A stretch of DNA of 55,831 nucleotides from NCBI GenBank assembly GCA_004559785.1, contig SFXD01000001.1, forward strand, positions 1 to 55,831, in the 5' to 3' direction. The stretch's first letter is position 1, and each line of letters starts with the position of its first letter. The position numbers and the translations under genes were made by a program. Below, one piece after another: positions 1 through 8,558 of the stretch. The notes below the pieces were generated by a model. The model saw only the letters and a program-made list of their open reading frames with translations, was not told the origin of the DNA and ran no database searches. The DNA comes from a bacterium. GTDB taxonomy: Bacteria > Bacteroidota > Bacteroidia > Bacteroidales > Bacteroidaceae.

Positions 1-632
1 CCAACATTTCCTGCGTTATAGCAGTTTTTCAGTTCTACTTGTATCACTGAACTTTCATTGCCTCCCAATATGCCGCCGGCATTGCTTCCTTCAGTCATAT
101 TGCAACTTACATTGCCTTCGTTGCCGCAGTTGACGAATTTAACCGTACCTTTGGCTACGCCACTCACCTTACCGGCAATACCTCCTACAAAGTTCTTGCC
201 CGATATGCTGCAACTGCTATCGAATACAAGGTTGGCTATGACGCATCCTGCCGTCACCCTGCCGAATACGCCTTGCGACGACCAGTCCTTGCTGGCATTG
301 TCTACGACAAGGTTCTTGATGCGATGACCACCTCCATCGAAGTGTCCACAGTAAGGATTTGGATTTCCGTTTCCCCTGCCGCCGATAGGTTCCCACGATG
401 TCCAATCCTTGAAGTCGATGTCGTTCATGAGCATACCGTTGGCAGCAGTATCCCCTTTTGCCACGATAGTTCCGAACTCATTCAGTTCGCTTGCATTGTG
501 GATGCAGTATACGTTGCCTATCTTCAGCAACTCCGCCTTAGACACGAGCGTAACGAGCATCAATGCTGTAAGAAGGAGAAGCCTCCCTGTTGTGTGAGTT
601 ATATATGCGAATATTGACATTCCTTTCATCAT
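1..632 (-). CDS. GLUG-type exported protein, C-terminus outside window (partial)
   Basis: An open frame runs from ATG 632 to the window edge without a stop (about 210 residues visible), so the C-terminus is missing. Residues 1 to about 35 form a signal peptide (hydrophobic LLLLTALMLVTLV, then SKAE). Mature residues contain an 'IHNASELNEFG' opening, 'WEPIGGRGNGNPYCGHFDGG' and 'IKNLVVD', then glycine-rich repeats such as 'FVGGIAGKVSG' and 'CYNAGNVG'. This is the pattern of GLUG-motif beta-helical surface proteins, and the same pattern occurs in the large protein at 47774-51298. ATG also occurs at 629 and 620; the first is chosen. It lies 53 bases after the preceding minus-strand lipoprotein gene and probably is the last visible gene of the fimbrial operon. 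Role as an adhesin or fimbrial accessory protein is inference. Confidence 0.8.
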   Translation of the reverse strand, partial: MMKGMSIFAYITHTTGRLLLLTALMLVTLVSKAELLKIGNVYCIHNASELNEFGTIVAKGDTAANGMLMNDIDFKDWTSWEPIGGRGNGNPNPYCGHFDGGGHRIKNLVVDNASKDWSSQGVFGRVTAGCVIANLVFDSSCSISGKNFVGGIAGKVSGVAKGTVKFVNCGNEGNVSCNMTEGSNAGGILGGNESSVIQVELKNCYNAGNV

Positions 633-685
633 ATACTTGCTGTTTTCATCTTTCTCTGTACCTTCTAACCGTTTCCTCTGAAGCC

Positions 686-2020
686 TCACTCCCTGATAAT
701 GTATATTCGTCTGTCGTATATTTGGTCGGTTACTCCCGTCCTGCTCACCGTAATTTTCACATCCACATAAGCCTTGCCAGGCGTGTTGCCAATGCAGCCA
801 AGCATCTCACCGGAGGGCGTTACGGCAGGTTTGGTAGTGAAGATGTCTTCGGGGTCGCTCACGCTAATGGTGTACGTAAACTTGGGGTCGCCCGTGCCGT
901 AGAGCAATACGTAACCGTTGTACGTGTCCTCCACCTTGGGATATATCTCGAAGTCGCCTTCCGTGCCGAACTTGCAGTAGAAGCCCTCGTCGCTCTCCTC
1001 GGTGATGACGGCAGGATAGCCGCCTATGGGAGGATAGAAGTTCACGTCGAGGCTCACCTGATAGTCGCTCAGGATGACGGGGATTACGATGTGGTCGTTG
1101 CGGTAGATGGAGCGCAAATCCCTCGTAAGGGCAAAGAGGAGGTCCTCGGGATTCCCTCCCTCGCGGGTGATGTTCACAGCCATCAGATAGCGGCCCGTCA
1201 CGTTGTAGTTGGCATGAGACTCACGCACGTAGAATATGTCGTAATAGCCCTTGGCAGAAACTCCGTCGTATGCGCCCAGCACGGGGGCTGCCGCCAACAG
1301 GCTGGAGTACGTCCGAAGGTATTCCCTTGCCGTGCAGGGAACATCGGTGTCCCATCCCGACTCAAGGTAGGTGTAGTCAGGCAGCAGGGGCACCTTGTCC
1401 GTTGCCGACTGCGACAGCTTGAGGCTGTTGATGGTCACCTGCTTCCTCGACTCGTTGGCAAACCTCACGTCCATCTTGGCAAGCATACGCACCACCTCTA
1501 TGGAGAACACCTCGTTGGCGCGACCCGTGACCGTCACCTGCTGCTTGCCCGACATGGGCAGGTCCGTGCCCGAAGCCCAATGCTGGACAAGGGTATATTC
1601 GGCAGTCTCTACGGCTGAGGGGTATGTGCTGCCCACGATGAACTCGACGCCGGTCTCCGCCTTCAACGCCTCGGGAGTGATATTGGCAAAGGCGTAGAGG
1701 GTATAGGTGCCGGTAGGCACGTTTATCTCGATGCGCTCCTGCTCCACATAGGTCGTGAGCAAAGGGCTACGGCTCTCCACATGGCGCACTATGCCGTCCT
1801 TATCCACGAACGCCACCCACCACGTGTGTATCTTCTCCACGTCTGCCTGTGCGCCCTCGGGAACTCCCGTGGCACGTGTGCCTATGACCACTGTCACGCA
1901 GGCTTCCCTTACCTCTCCATTACTTTCCCCTTCAATTTGAACAGGATCCGAACAGGATGCTAAGGGAATGGCAAGGATAAGTAATGCCGACAGGAGGTAT
2001 ATGGTGATGTTTCTTGTCAT
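686..2020 (-). CDS. Fimbrial accessory lipoprotein (FimA/Mfa-like, possible tip subunit)
   Basis: A 444-residue lipoprotein. The N-terminal hydrophobic segment ends in the lipobox LASC with the lipidated cysteine at residue 23. A Thr-Arg-Ala site follows at residues 48-50 ('VVIGTRATG'), the position where type V pilins are cleaved by an arginine-specific protease during assembly. Beta-rich sequence follows ('IEINVPTGTYTLYAFANI'), typical of the first fimbrillin domain. The C-terminus ends 'YDRRIYIIRE' and lacks the Trp-Ala-Val-Arg donor-like end seen in the other subunits, which would suit a tip subunit that receives but does not give a strand; that is inference. It sits 25 bases after the 2046-3668 gene in the same operon. 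Family placement is by pattern only. Confidence 0.75.
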   Translation of the reverse strand: MTRNITIYLLSALLILAIPLASCSDPVQIEGESNGEVREACVTVVIGTRATGVPEGAQADVEKIHTWWVAFVDKDGIVRHVESRSPLLTTYVEQERIEINVPTGTYTLYAFANITPEALKAETGVEFIVGSTYPSAVETAEYTLVQHWASGTDLPMSGKQQVTVTGRANEVFSIEVVRMLAKMDVRFANESRKQVTINSLKLSQSATDKVPLLPDYTYLESGWDTDVPCTAREYLRTYSSLLAAAPVLGAYDGVSAKGYYDIFYVRESHANYNVTGRYLMAVNITREGGNPEDLLFALTRDLRSIYRNDHIVIPVILSDYQVSLDVNFYPPIGGYPAVITEESDEGFYCKFGTEGDFEIYPKVEDTYNGYVLLYGTGDPKFTYTISVSDPEDIFTTKPAVTPSGEMLGCIGNTPGKAYVDVKITVSRTGVTDQIYDRRIYIIRE

Positions 2021-2045
2021 GTTCGTATTTCGTTATGATAGTGTG

Positions 2046-3668
2046 TCAAAGCCTGATGGGCGGTTGCGTCCTGAGATTCCATTCGCGGACGAAGATGCGC
2101 AGGTAGATGTGCTCCGGGCCGTCCTTGCTTGGCGAGGGAGTCCCAGGCCCCGTAACCTTGGAGACACCCACACGGTAGATATTGTTACGCACGATGCCAT
2201 ACTCCATGGGGAAGGTAAGATGGGGATTGCTGTCCACGTTGGCATGACGCAGCCATACGTTGTAGTAGCAGATGCCATCGGCGAACTTGGTTATCTCCGC
2301 CATGTCGGAGGGGTGTGCTGCCTTGTAGCCTTCGGCTGCCGCCAGGTTGGAGAAGTAGATGCAGTCAGCCTCCTTCATCGCCTTCTTGGTTGGGCTGTAT
2401 CGCCAGAAGTCGTGCCCCGTCTCATAGTCGGACATGGGAGAGTACTCCGTGGTGCACTCCTTGTCGGTGTAGACCTTCATGGGCTGGTATACAGCCCTCA
2501 GGAGCAGCCCCGTTATGAAGTCCGGGGTGTGATGTCCCTTGTCCTGCGTATTCTCGTTGGTATATGCCAAAGTCCTGATGTGCGTGAACGTTCCCAGCCC
2601 CGGCTTCGCCGTCTCCGTGCTGGCATAAGCCGCTATGCCCGTAGAGGAGAGATAGGATGCTAGATTGGCATGTACGGCATCTACACGCGTGCTGCCATAC
2701 CAGGAGTCGAGGTCTGCATCTGTTACGCTCCCCATCTTTGCCATGGTATGAGGCTCCACCACATAGTTCGTGGGCGTGCCATCTGCCCTCGTTGCCTCCC
2801 TTGCCCCATACATGGGCAGCGACGAGATGTCGTCCGAGGAAGTCACGCGCTTTATCATGTAGCTGCTCTGCTGCATCAGGTTGACGGGTATCACGTGGCG
2901 CAGTCGCATCTGTCCCAGCACCGTGCTGGAAGGGTCGTCGGGGTCGGCATACACCTTATATATAAGCTCCTCCCCTGAGGAAGAGAGGTTGGAGGCACGG
3001 TCGTACATCAGGTCGATGCGTGCCGCTGTCCGCTGTATCTTCACTTCGCCAAGGAAGGGGTCGTCCTTGGAGCCAGCCTTCGAGGTGACGAATATCTTTC
3101 CTTCATCTGGGTCGTTGTAGGCAGAGGACATCACGAAGCGTGTGCCGTCCGCCCTGTTCCATGCCGAGTAAGCCGTCTGGTTACGGAGTTCGCCCAGGCT
3201 GGCGGGCTTGGGCAACGAGGCACCTGCATTGCATACGGCTATCATGCGGTCGCCCTCCTCCGGGAGGTAGTCCCTGACGATGAACTTCACCTGTACGCCG
3301 TCGGAGAGGTTAGTCCATTCCTCGGCATTGTCCTTGTTGAAGAATCCGGTATACAAAAGCGGTGTCACTTCGGGGGCATCCATGCCCGAGGCATGACGTA
3401 GGATGTAGACCCACACGTCCCTTATCTCGTTCTCCTGCGACGTGCCGACCTCCCTGCCATCGCCAACCTCGCCGCCATGTGGCAAGGCACGGGTAGACTC
3501 GTGTGGAATGGAAAGGGTAAGGGAGATGTACGATTCCCCTGACTCGGCAGGACCCACATAGCCATTGCTTGCCGCATCGAACACGTCCTCGTGCGTGCAG
3601 GCAGCAAGACAGATTACAGCCAACAGCGCAATCTGTGCCAAGCGTATGTGATGGAATAGCAGTCTCAT
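2046..3668 (-). CDS. Mfa1-like fimbrillin lipoprotein
   Basis: A 540-residue exported lipoprotein with lipobox LAAC (Cys24) and a Ser-Thr-Arg-Ala site at residues 58-61, both as in type V pilin precursors. The N-terminal part has the expected beta strands ('SYISLTLSIPHES', 'IRDVWVYIL'). The C-terminal third carries the Mfa1 C-terminal pattern: 'YYNVWLRHANVDSNP', 'YGIVRNNIYRVGVSKV', a 'GTPSPS' linker, and the last strand 'LRIFVREWNLRTQ'. That last strand matches the donor-like ends of the major fimbrillin and the anchor protein. Probably a minor structural subunit, polymerised on the outer surface. It follows the anchor gene by 110 bases that include a TATATATAT tract. It could also be a second, alternative major subunit. 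Confidence 0.85.
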   Translation of the reverse strand: MRLLFHHIRLAQIALLAVICLAACTHEDVFDAASNGYVGPAESGESYISLTLSIPHESTRALPHGGEVGDGREVGTSQENEIRDVWVYILRHASGMDAPEVTPLLYTGFFNKDNAEEWTNLSDGVQVKFIVRDYLPEEGDRMIAVCNAGASLPKPASLGELRNQTAYSAWNRADGTRFVMSSAYNDPDEGKIFVTSKAGSKDDPFLGEVKIQRTAARIDLMYDRASNLSSSGEELIYKVYADPDDPSSTVLGQMRLRHVIPVNLMQQSSYMIKRVTSSDDISSLPMYGAREATRADGTPTNYVVEPHTMAKMGSVTDADLDSWYGSTRVDAVHANLASYLSSTGIAAYASTETAKPGLGTFTHIRTLAYTNENTQDKGHHTPDFITGLLLRAVYQPMKVYTDKECTTEYSPMSDYETGHDFWRYSPTKKAMKEADCIYFSNLAAAEGYKAAHPSDMAEITKFADGICYYNVWLRHANVDSNPHLTFPMEYGIVRNNIYRVGVSKVTGPGTPSPSKDGPEHIYLRIFVREWNLRTQPPIRL

Positions 3669-3778
3669 CCCAATTACTTATACCTTAATCGTTTCCTATA
3701 TGCGTTTACCTTTTACCCTTGTCCCAATTACCTAATCGTGGGCTCCTGTCTCTGAATATATATATATGTATGGCAATA

Positions 3779-4990
3779 TCATTGCAGTTCCACGTTCTGT
3801 TTCCTTACGGCCCACGGCGTGGCGTGTATCCTGATGGAGCAGTATGCCCATTGGTCTCCCCTGAGGAAGAAGTTCAGTTCGTAGTCGTACTCACGGTCGA
3901 GGTACTCCTGCGGCTGGTATGTCCACAGCGGAGAGGTGCGGCATTCTGCCAGGAAGAGTGCGAGCGCCACGTCAGCCACCACCGCACGGCTCTGCCTGTT
4001 GACTATGCGTAGCCTTGCCGACCGGCTGCCAGCACCCTCGGGGTAGACGAGCCGGTTGAACATGATGTTGTAGTGGGCGGTACGTTCCTCCACGGAAGCC
4101 CTGCTGGCAGGGTGCGGCTCGTCTTCCACCGTCACCCCGTTGCCGTCGTACAGCGTGGTCCACTGCGAGTAGGGCCTATATGATAGAGAGTCGCCATGCA
4201 GGACGCTATTGTCGGCAGCAAGTACGGCGTTGTCGTCGAGGATGCTCACCTCGTAGTCGTCGGCATGTACGGACTCGGGATTGTCCAATTGTTGTAATGT
4301 GACGTTCAGGTGCTTTGTGTCCCTGATGAGCGATATGGTGGCGTATGTGGCGTAGCCTTCGCACACCTCCACGGTCTGCTCTTCCGTGGGATATATGGAG
4401 TATGGCTTTGACGTGACAGGCAAGGCTGGCGCACTATAGCCGTATCGTGGTGTAGTGGGCATCACCTTCAGCGTGTGCCACAGGGTATCGAGTGGTGCAG
4501 AGTTGTCCACGGCATGAGGTCCGTCGGGCTGCGAGCCGGCAGACGGGTTGGCATCGTGGTCGAGGGTGATGGCAAGGGATTCGGGAGTGTCCGCTCCATC
4601 GTGCCTGTACTTAGCCCCTGGTGATTGCAGGGCTGTCTGCCAGTCGCGTTGCAAGGCTATTGCCTGCAGTCGGTAGGCGTGGCCCGAGGGCAGTTCGTCG
4701 GATGTGAAGTGCATGGCATAGCCATACTGTGACAGCGGCAACGAGGCAGACGTGTTGGCAACGGACTTTTCAGCCACCTTGCGCCCAGTCTCGTCGAAGA
4801 CGTACACTTTGACATAGCCCACATGGTCCTTGAACATATCGGCGCGCTGCGTATTGTAGTCGTACACGAACCTGACATACAGTCCCGTGGGACAGTCAGA
4901 CCTGTCCTCTTCCATCATCGAGCACGAGTGGAGAGAGATGGACATGTACGCTACGGCTGCTGCCGACACCAGTTGATGAAGTAGTTTCAT
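3779..4990 (-). CDS. FimB/Mfa2-family fimbrial anchor lipoprotein
   Basis: About 403 residues from ATG 4990. A longer in-frame start at 5056 is rejected because it would place the signal peptide after an AT-rich intergenic tract. The signal peptide ends in a lipobox-like LHSC, followed by 'DCPTGLYVRFVYDYNTQR' and 'VGYVKVYVFDETG', the signature opening of the FimB/Mfa2 family. These proteins anchor the fimbrial shaft to the outer membrane and limit its length. Unusually, the C-terminus ends 'IHATPWAVRKQNVELQ', almost the same as the end of the major fimbrillin ('IHITPWAVRNQSVEL'). The gene follows the major fimbrillin gene after a 167-base gap filled with hairpins, which may reduce expression of the anchor relative to the shaft. 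Confidence 0.9.
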   Translation of the reverse strand: MKLLHQLVSAAAVAYMSISLHSCSMMEEDRSDCPTGLYVRFVYDYNTQRADMFKDHVGYVKVYVFDETGRKVAEKSVANTSASLPLSQYGYAMHFTSDELPSGHAYRLQAIALQRDWQTALQSPGAKYRHDGADTPESLAITLDHDANPSAGSQPDGPHAVDNSAPLDTLWHTLKVMPTTPRYGYSAPALPVTSKPYSIYPTEEQTVEVCEGYATYATISLIRDTKHLNVTLQQLDNPESVHADDYEVSILDDNAVLAADNSVLHGDSLSYRPYSQWTTLYDGNGVTVEDEPHPASRASVEERTAHYNIMFNRLVYPEGAGSRSARLRIVNRQSRAVVADVALALFLAECRTSPLWTYQPQEYLDREYDYELNFFLRGDQWAYCSIRIHATPWAVRKQNVELQ

Positions 4991-5052
4991 TCCTGACCTT
5001 TGTTTGTAACTGTTATTTTGTTGTATGTATATATATATTATATAATGTATAG

Positions 5053-5127
5053 GCACTCAAGAGTGCGTTGGCACACCACAAGGGTGTAGAGGGCGCAGTA
5101 CGTTGGCGGTACCTCAGTACCGCGCCC
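5053..5127 (-). promoter_or_regulatory. Hairpin cluster between major fimbrillin and anchor genes
   Basis: Three inverted repeats stand in a row: GCACTC/GAGTGC (5053-5066), ACACC/GGTGT (5073-5087), and GGGCGC/GCGCCC (5091-5127) enclosing GCGGTAC-CTCA-GTACCGC. Transcribed on the minus strand they follow the fimbrillin stop codon at 5158 and precede the anchor start at 4990. There is no clear U tract, so mRNA stabilisation or partial attenuation is more likely than full termination. The function is inferred. Confidence 0.6.
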
Positions 5128-5157
5128 CTACGAAAAGTATTTATTACGAGACTTTGC

Positions 5158-6927
5158 TTACAGTTCTACACTCTGATTGCGCACTGCCCAAGGCGTGATG
5201 TGGATCTTCACGCTGAGGTAGTTGTCGACGTTGTCGTCTGGGTTGTCTCCACCAGTACCCGTTCCTGGGTTAATTGGGGTTGGGCTACCTATCTGGCGAA
5301 TGGCGGAGAGTTCAATCTTATACCAGTTGTTGCGGACTACGCCATAGCGACCAAGGTAGAGTTGCTCGCTCTTAGCAGAAATATCCGCACCATTGAGCCT
5401 CTCGTATACACCCTCTACGCTATTGTCTGAGTGGTTTGTACGTGTCCATGGAGTCTCTGCATCTCCGAAGTGCTTGATTAGCACGTTGTAGTAAGCCACA
5501 CCATTTTTATAGTATTGGAATTTAATAAGGCTATTTACATTAGCAGGAGTAGCTGATGAAGGAAGAGGATTTGTGGAAGTTGTCGTTATTGTATTTACTA
5601 CTGCAGTTCCATCTGCGTCGTTATTTGTCATTGTGACATTAATCCTGTTGGTTCCATCAGCATCATACCATGTCTTGAATTCTGTATTATTGTTGCAGAG
5701 GTATTTCATGATATATTCTTCAATCTTTTCGCCAGTTCCTGCTCCGGGAACCTGCAGAATATTGTTTGCTCCATAGGTGTTGGCTGTATAGAAGTCATGA
5801 CCACCATTGAATGTGGCAGAAACGGCAATACCTGTAGAGTTTTTTACGATTTGATTCTTGACATTGAAAGTGTTCTCGAATGTATAAACACTTTTGCCAT
5901 CCTCAGCCTTCTTGTCTAGAGTGCCAGGTGCAGATATAAGACCTGTGTTGCCAGTATAGTTTACATCCTCACCCCAATATGTACGATATACTTGGTCATG
6001 TATGGCAGCGCTACTGATAAAGCGATATTTAGAGGCGGAAATTAGTGCGCCATCTGAGCCATCTGCATAATAGCGAAGCCATGAGTTGTTCATCTGACGT
6101 GTGTTGTAATACGTGCTATTTACATTGCTCAGAGTCCACATGATAGATGCCTTGTCGTATGTTACGCCAGAAGCACCTGAGAGTGTTCCGCTCATAGAAG
6201 AAGACAACTTGACAGTCACCTTAGCAGCAGCACGCTCCATGTAGATTTCCGCTGCAGGAGCAGCCTGAGCAGCGGATTCGGTGGTAAAGATTTTATTTTT
6301 ATCAAGGTATGAAAGCGTCGTAGTGGTGACTGATTCACCTGGGTCGGTAGCACCTCCTGCAAAGTTTGCAACTGGAGCATTGGTCATGACAAATCCATTG
6401 GTTTTATTGCCTATGTTATCCAATACGATTTTACTAAAGGTAGGAAATGTAGTAGTTGTTGTGTAGGGTGTTCCACCTAACTTATTATTATCGATGTCAG
6501 TCAAGCCATTGTCATTGATGATAACGTATGCAAATAGTTTCTGGGAACCTGTCAGTGTAGGCTTCGTAACCTTAGAAGAGACTATACCCTCGGTTGTACA
6601 TTGGTTATTACCTGATACCTTATCGAAGGTTGTTACATTCATCTTGTAGGCAGACTCGAATGTTGCATCTGCCTCGTTATCTCCCTTGAAGATGAACAAG
6701 GTGGCATTGTAAACCCTGTACTCGTCTGGCTGAGGAGTACCATCGTCAAAAACGTCGTTGGCACGCGTGCCTGGCGTAGTGGGCAGCTGGATGCTGAATC
6801 CTACATAGCCTTCGCCTCCCGGCAGTACCTCTGGCTGTGGGTCAACTACTGGCTCCACTACCTCTGTCTCGTTGCTGCACCCTGTGAGGGCTGCGGCAAA
6901 CAAAGCTGAATAAAATAGCTTCTTCAT
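5158..6927 (-). CDS. Major fimbrillin, Mfa1-like type V pilin
   Basis: A 589-residue lipoprotein precursor. The lipobox LTGC has Cys17. A Gly-Thr-Arg-Ala site with Arg55 fits the arginine-protease cleavage site that opens the acceptor groove in type V pilins. The N-terminal domain has 'GYVGFSIQLP' and 'YNATLFIFKG'. The C-terminal Mfa1 pattern includes 'YYNVLIKHFGDAETPW', 'YLGRYGVVRNNWYKIELSAI', a Gly/Pro/Asp-rich linker and the last strand 'KIHITPWAVRNQSVEL'. The central two thirds are more AT-rich than the flanking genes and rich in Thr/Asn/Ser, as expected of a surface-exposed variable antigen. It follows the DUF3868 gene and precedes the Mfa2-like anchor, the usual gene order of Bacteroidetes fimbrial operons. 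Confidence 0.9.
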   Translation of the reverse strand: MKKLFYSALFAAALTGCSNETEVVEPVVDPQPEVLPGGEGYVGFSIQLPTTPGTRANDVFDDGTPQPDEYRVYNATLFIFKGDNEADATFESAYKMNVTTFDKVSGNNQCTTEGIVSSKVTKPTLTGSQKLFAYVIINDNGLTDIDNNKLGGTPYTTTTTFPTFSKIVLDNIGNKTNGFVMTNAPVANFAGGATDPGESVTTTTLSYLDKNKIFTTESAAQAAPAAEIYMERAAAKVTVKLSSSMSGTLSGASGVTYDKASIMWTLSNVNSTYYNTRQMNNSWLRYYADGSDGALISASKYRFISSAAIHDQVYRTYWGEDVNYTGNTGLISAPGTLDKKAEDGKSVYTFENTFNVKNQIVKNSTGIAVSATFNGGHDFYTANTYGANNILQVPGAGTGEKIEEYIMKYLCNNNTEFKTWYDADGTNRINVTMTNNDADGTAVVNTITTTSTNPLPSSATPANVNSLIKFQYYKNGVAYYNVLIKHFGDAETPWTRTNHSDNSVEGVYERLNGADISAKSEQLYLGRYGVVRNNWYKIELSAIRQIGSPTPINPGTGTGGDNPDDNVDNYLSVKIHITPWAVRNQSVEL

Positions 6928-7048
6928 AATCGTAATTTAATTTAGTTAGTTAAAAATTATTGTTGTTTATTGTATGTTCTTTACCTTATATATATATATG
7001 TTTGTTTCAGTCTCATGCTAACAGTATTCCGCATCGTCGTGGACTCCG

Positions 7049-8524
7049 CTATTCCACGAGAGCCTTGTTCTTCTGCGCCTCGGGTAAGATGCCTGCTGCA
7101 TCGAAGTGACGCACGGCTGCCTCGTAGTCGCCCCTGTACGTGGCAAGCACGCCACGGGCATTCTCTGCCTCAGGCAGGTTGCCTGCCTTGTCCAGATAGG
7201 TCTCTGCCTCGCCGAGCCTTCCTTCCTTGATGGCGGCTATGGCAGCATTGGCATTGGCGACTGGGTCGGAGGCATAATACCTGAGGGCGGTGGCTATGGT
7301 GCGGTTGAACTCCTCGGAGCCCTCTGGGTAGAGACGAGCCACTCGGAACATCTGGTTGAGCGTCATCAACTGGGGCGTGGCAGCGATAATCTCTGCCAGT
7401 TTCTCGTCGGGCATGGGGCGGAGGCGGGTGTTGATGACGAACTTGGTACAGCGCAGCATGGGGAACCACTGCGGCAATATCTTCTCGCGATACAGGCGGG
7501 AGAAGGTCTTGGAGGTCTTCAGCTCAGCCTCCTTGGCATCGAAGTCCGACGGGCCGTACGTGGGGCGGTCTATCAACTGCAGCAAGGCATCGCGCTGGGC
7601 TGGGGTGATGTCGGCAGACTCCTCCACCTGCTGGCGGAACTCCTCCCAGTTCTCGGGCACGGCACTATAGGTGCAACGCTCGCGCGGGAGGCTGTAACGC
7701 TTGCCAAGGTACTCGGAGAGCGAGCGAGAGCGGTTGGTGGCAAGGTAGTCGTTGTGAACGTAAGGCGACTCGGGCGAGGCATAGCCGCACACGCTGATGG
7801 CGGCTATCTCCACATTGGGGTCGGAGAGCGCGTATGAGATGGAGTCGTGTATGATGCCCAGCTGCTCGCGGTTGTCTATGCGCTGACCATTGCGGCAAAC
7901 ATACGGGTCGGTATGGAGGGTGATGCTGTCCACCTCGAACTGCACCCTTGCCCTACCCTCGTGCGACACCACGGGCTGGTCCGTCACGGGAGGCGTGACG
8001 AAGCACAGGCGCATGGATGGAGCAGGATTCATGTCCACCGTGGCAAGAGGCTCCGACTGGTCGCTGCCCAGCGTAACGCCGCATCCGCACCTGTCAACGG
8101 AGAGGCGCAGAGAGACCTGCCCTCGCCTAATCCACGACTGGGCAGGGACGGAAGCCACGTAGGCGTAGGTCTGGGGCTTGCTGCCGTCACGCGCCACCAC
8201 ATGCTTCACCTCGCCATACTCCTGGCGAATATTGGCCGGGAGTCCGCTGCGCCTGTAGACATAGTGCATGTTGCGACCATTGATAAGTACCGTAGGCAGG
8301 GTCTGCACATGCCCCTTGCCGTCCTCCATGTAGGGGGTGACCAGCATCTGGCGGTTGCGCCCCATGGTGATGCCGTCCAGCACCATGCCCATGGAGACTG
8401 CCACCTGACTGCTGTCGGACGTGATGCTGACATTGCTCAACGTGATATCGCCGTCACCGTCTGCCGCAAGCAGGGTGAGGCAGGGAGCAAATGCCAGCAA
8501 TATGAGAATGAGAGTCTTTTTCAT
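7049..8524 (-). CDS. DUF3868-type exported protein with OmpA-like domain
   Basis: About 491 residues from ATG 8524 (Met-Lys-Lys start of the signal peptide; an ATG three codons upstream is possible). After the signal peptide come beta-rich segments ('MVLDGITMGRNRQMLVTPYM'), then an OmpA-like region near residues 235-280 ('AISVCGYASPESPYVHND', 'LATNRSRSLSEYL'), whose family binds peptidoglycan. The last 120 residues are helical and TPR-like ('AAIAAIKEGRLGEAETYLDK'). DUF3868 proteins commonly stand just upstream of fimbrillin genes in Bacteroidetes and probably help to seat the fimbria in the cell envelope; that role is inferred from context. A small inverted repeat, CGTGGA/TCCACG (7038-7058), spans the stop codon. 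Confidence 0.85.
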   Translation of the reverse strand: MKKTLILILLAFAPCLTLLAADGDGDITLSNVSITSDSSQVAVSMGMVLDGITMGRNRQMLVTPYMEDGKGHVQTLPTVLINGRNMHYVYRRSGLPANIRQEYGEVKHVVARDGSKPQTYAYVASVPAQSWIRRGQVSLRLSVDRCGCGVTLGSDQSEPLATVDMNPAPSMRLCFVTPPVTDQPVVSHEGRARVQFEVDSITLHTDPYVCRNGQRIDNREQLGIIHDSISYALSDPNVEIAAISVCGYASPESPYVHNDYLATNRSRSLSEYLGKRYSLPRERCTYSAVPENWEEFRQQVEESADITPAQRDALLQLIDRPTYGPSDFDAKEAELKTSKTFSRLYREKILPQWFPMLRCTKFVINTRLRPMPDEKLAEIIAATPQLMTLNQMFRVARLYPEGSEEFNRTIATALRYYASDPVANANAAIAAIKEGRLGEAETYLDKAGNLPEAENARGVLATYRGDYEAAVRHFDAAGILPEAQKNKALVE

Positions 8525-8558
8525 AAATAACATATAGGTATGAGTCTTTCCTTGAAAA

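Noticed and set aside
590..1618. Long plus-strand open frame opposite the 686-2020 lipoprotein gene
   Set aside because: It has no signal peptide or family pattern and mirrors the minus-strand gene, which has a lipobox and fimbrillin features. High GC makes such shadow frames common here.
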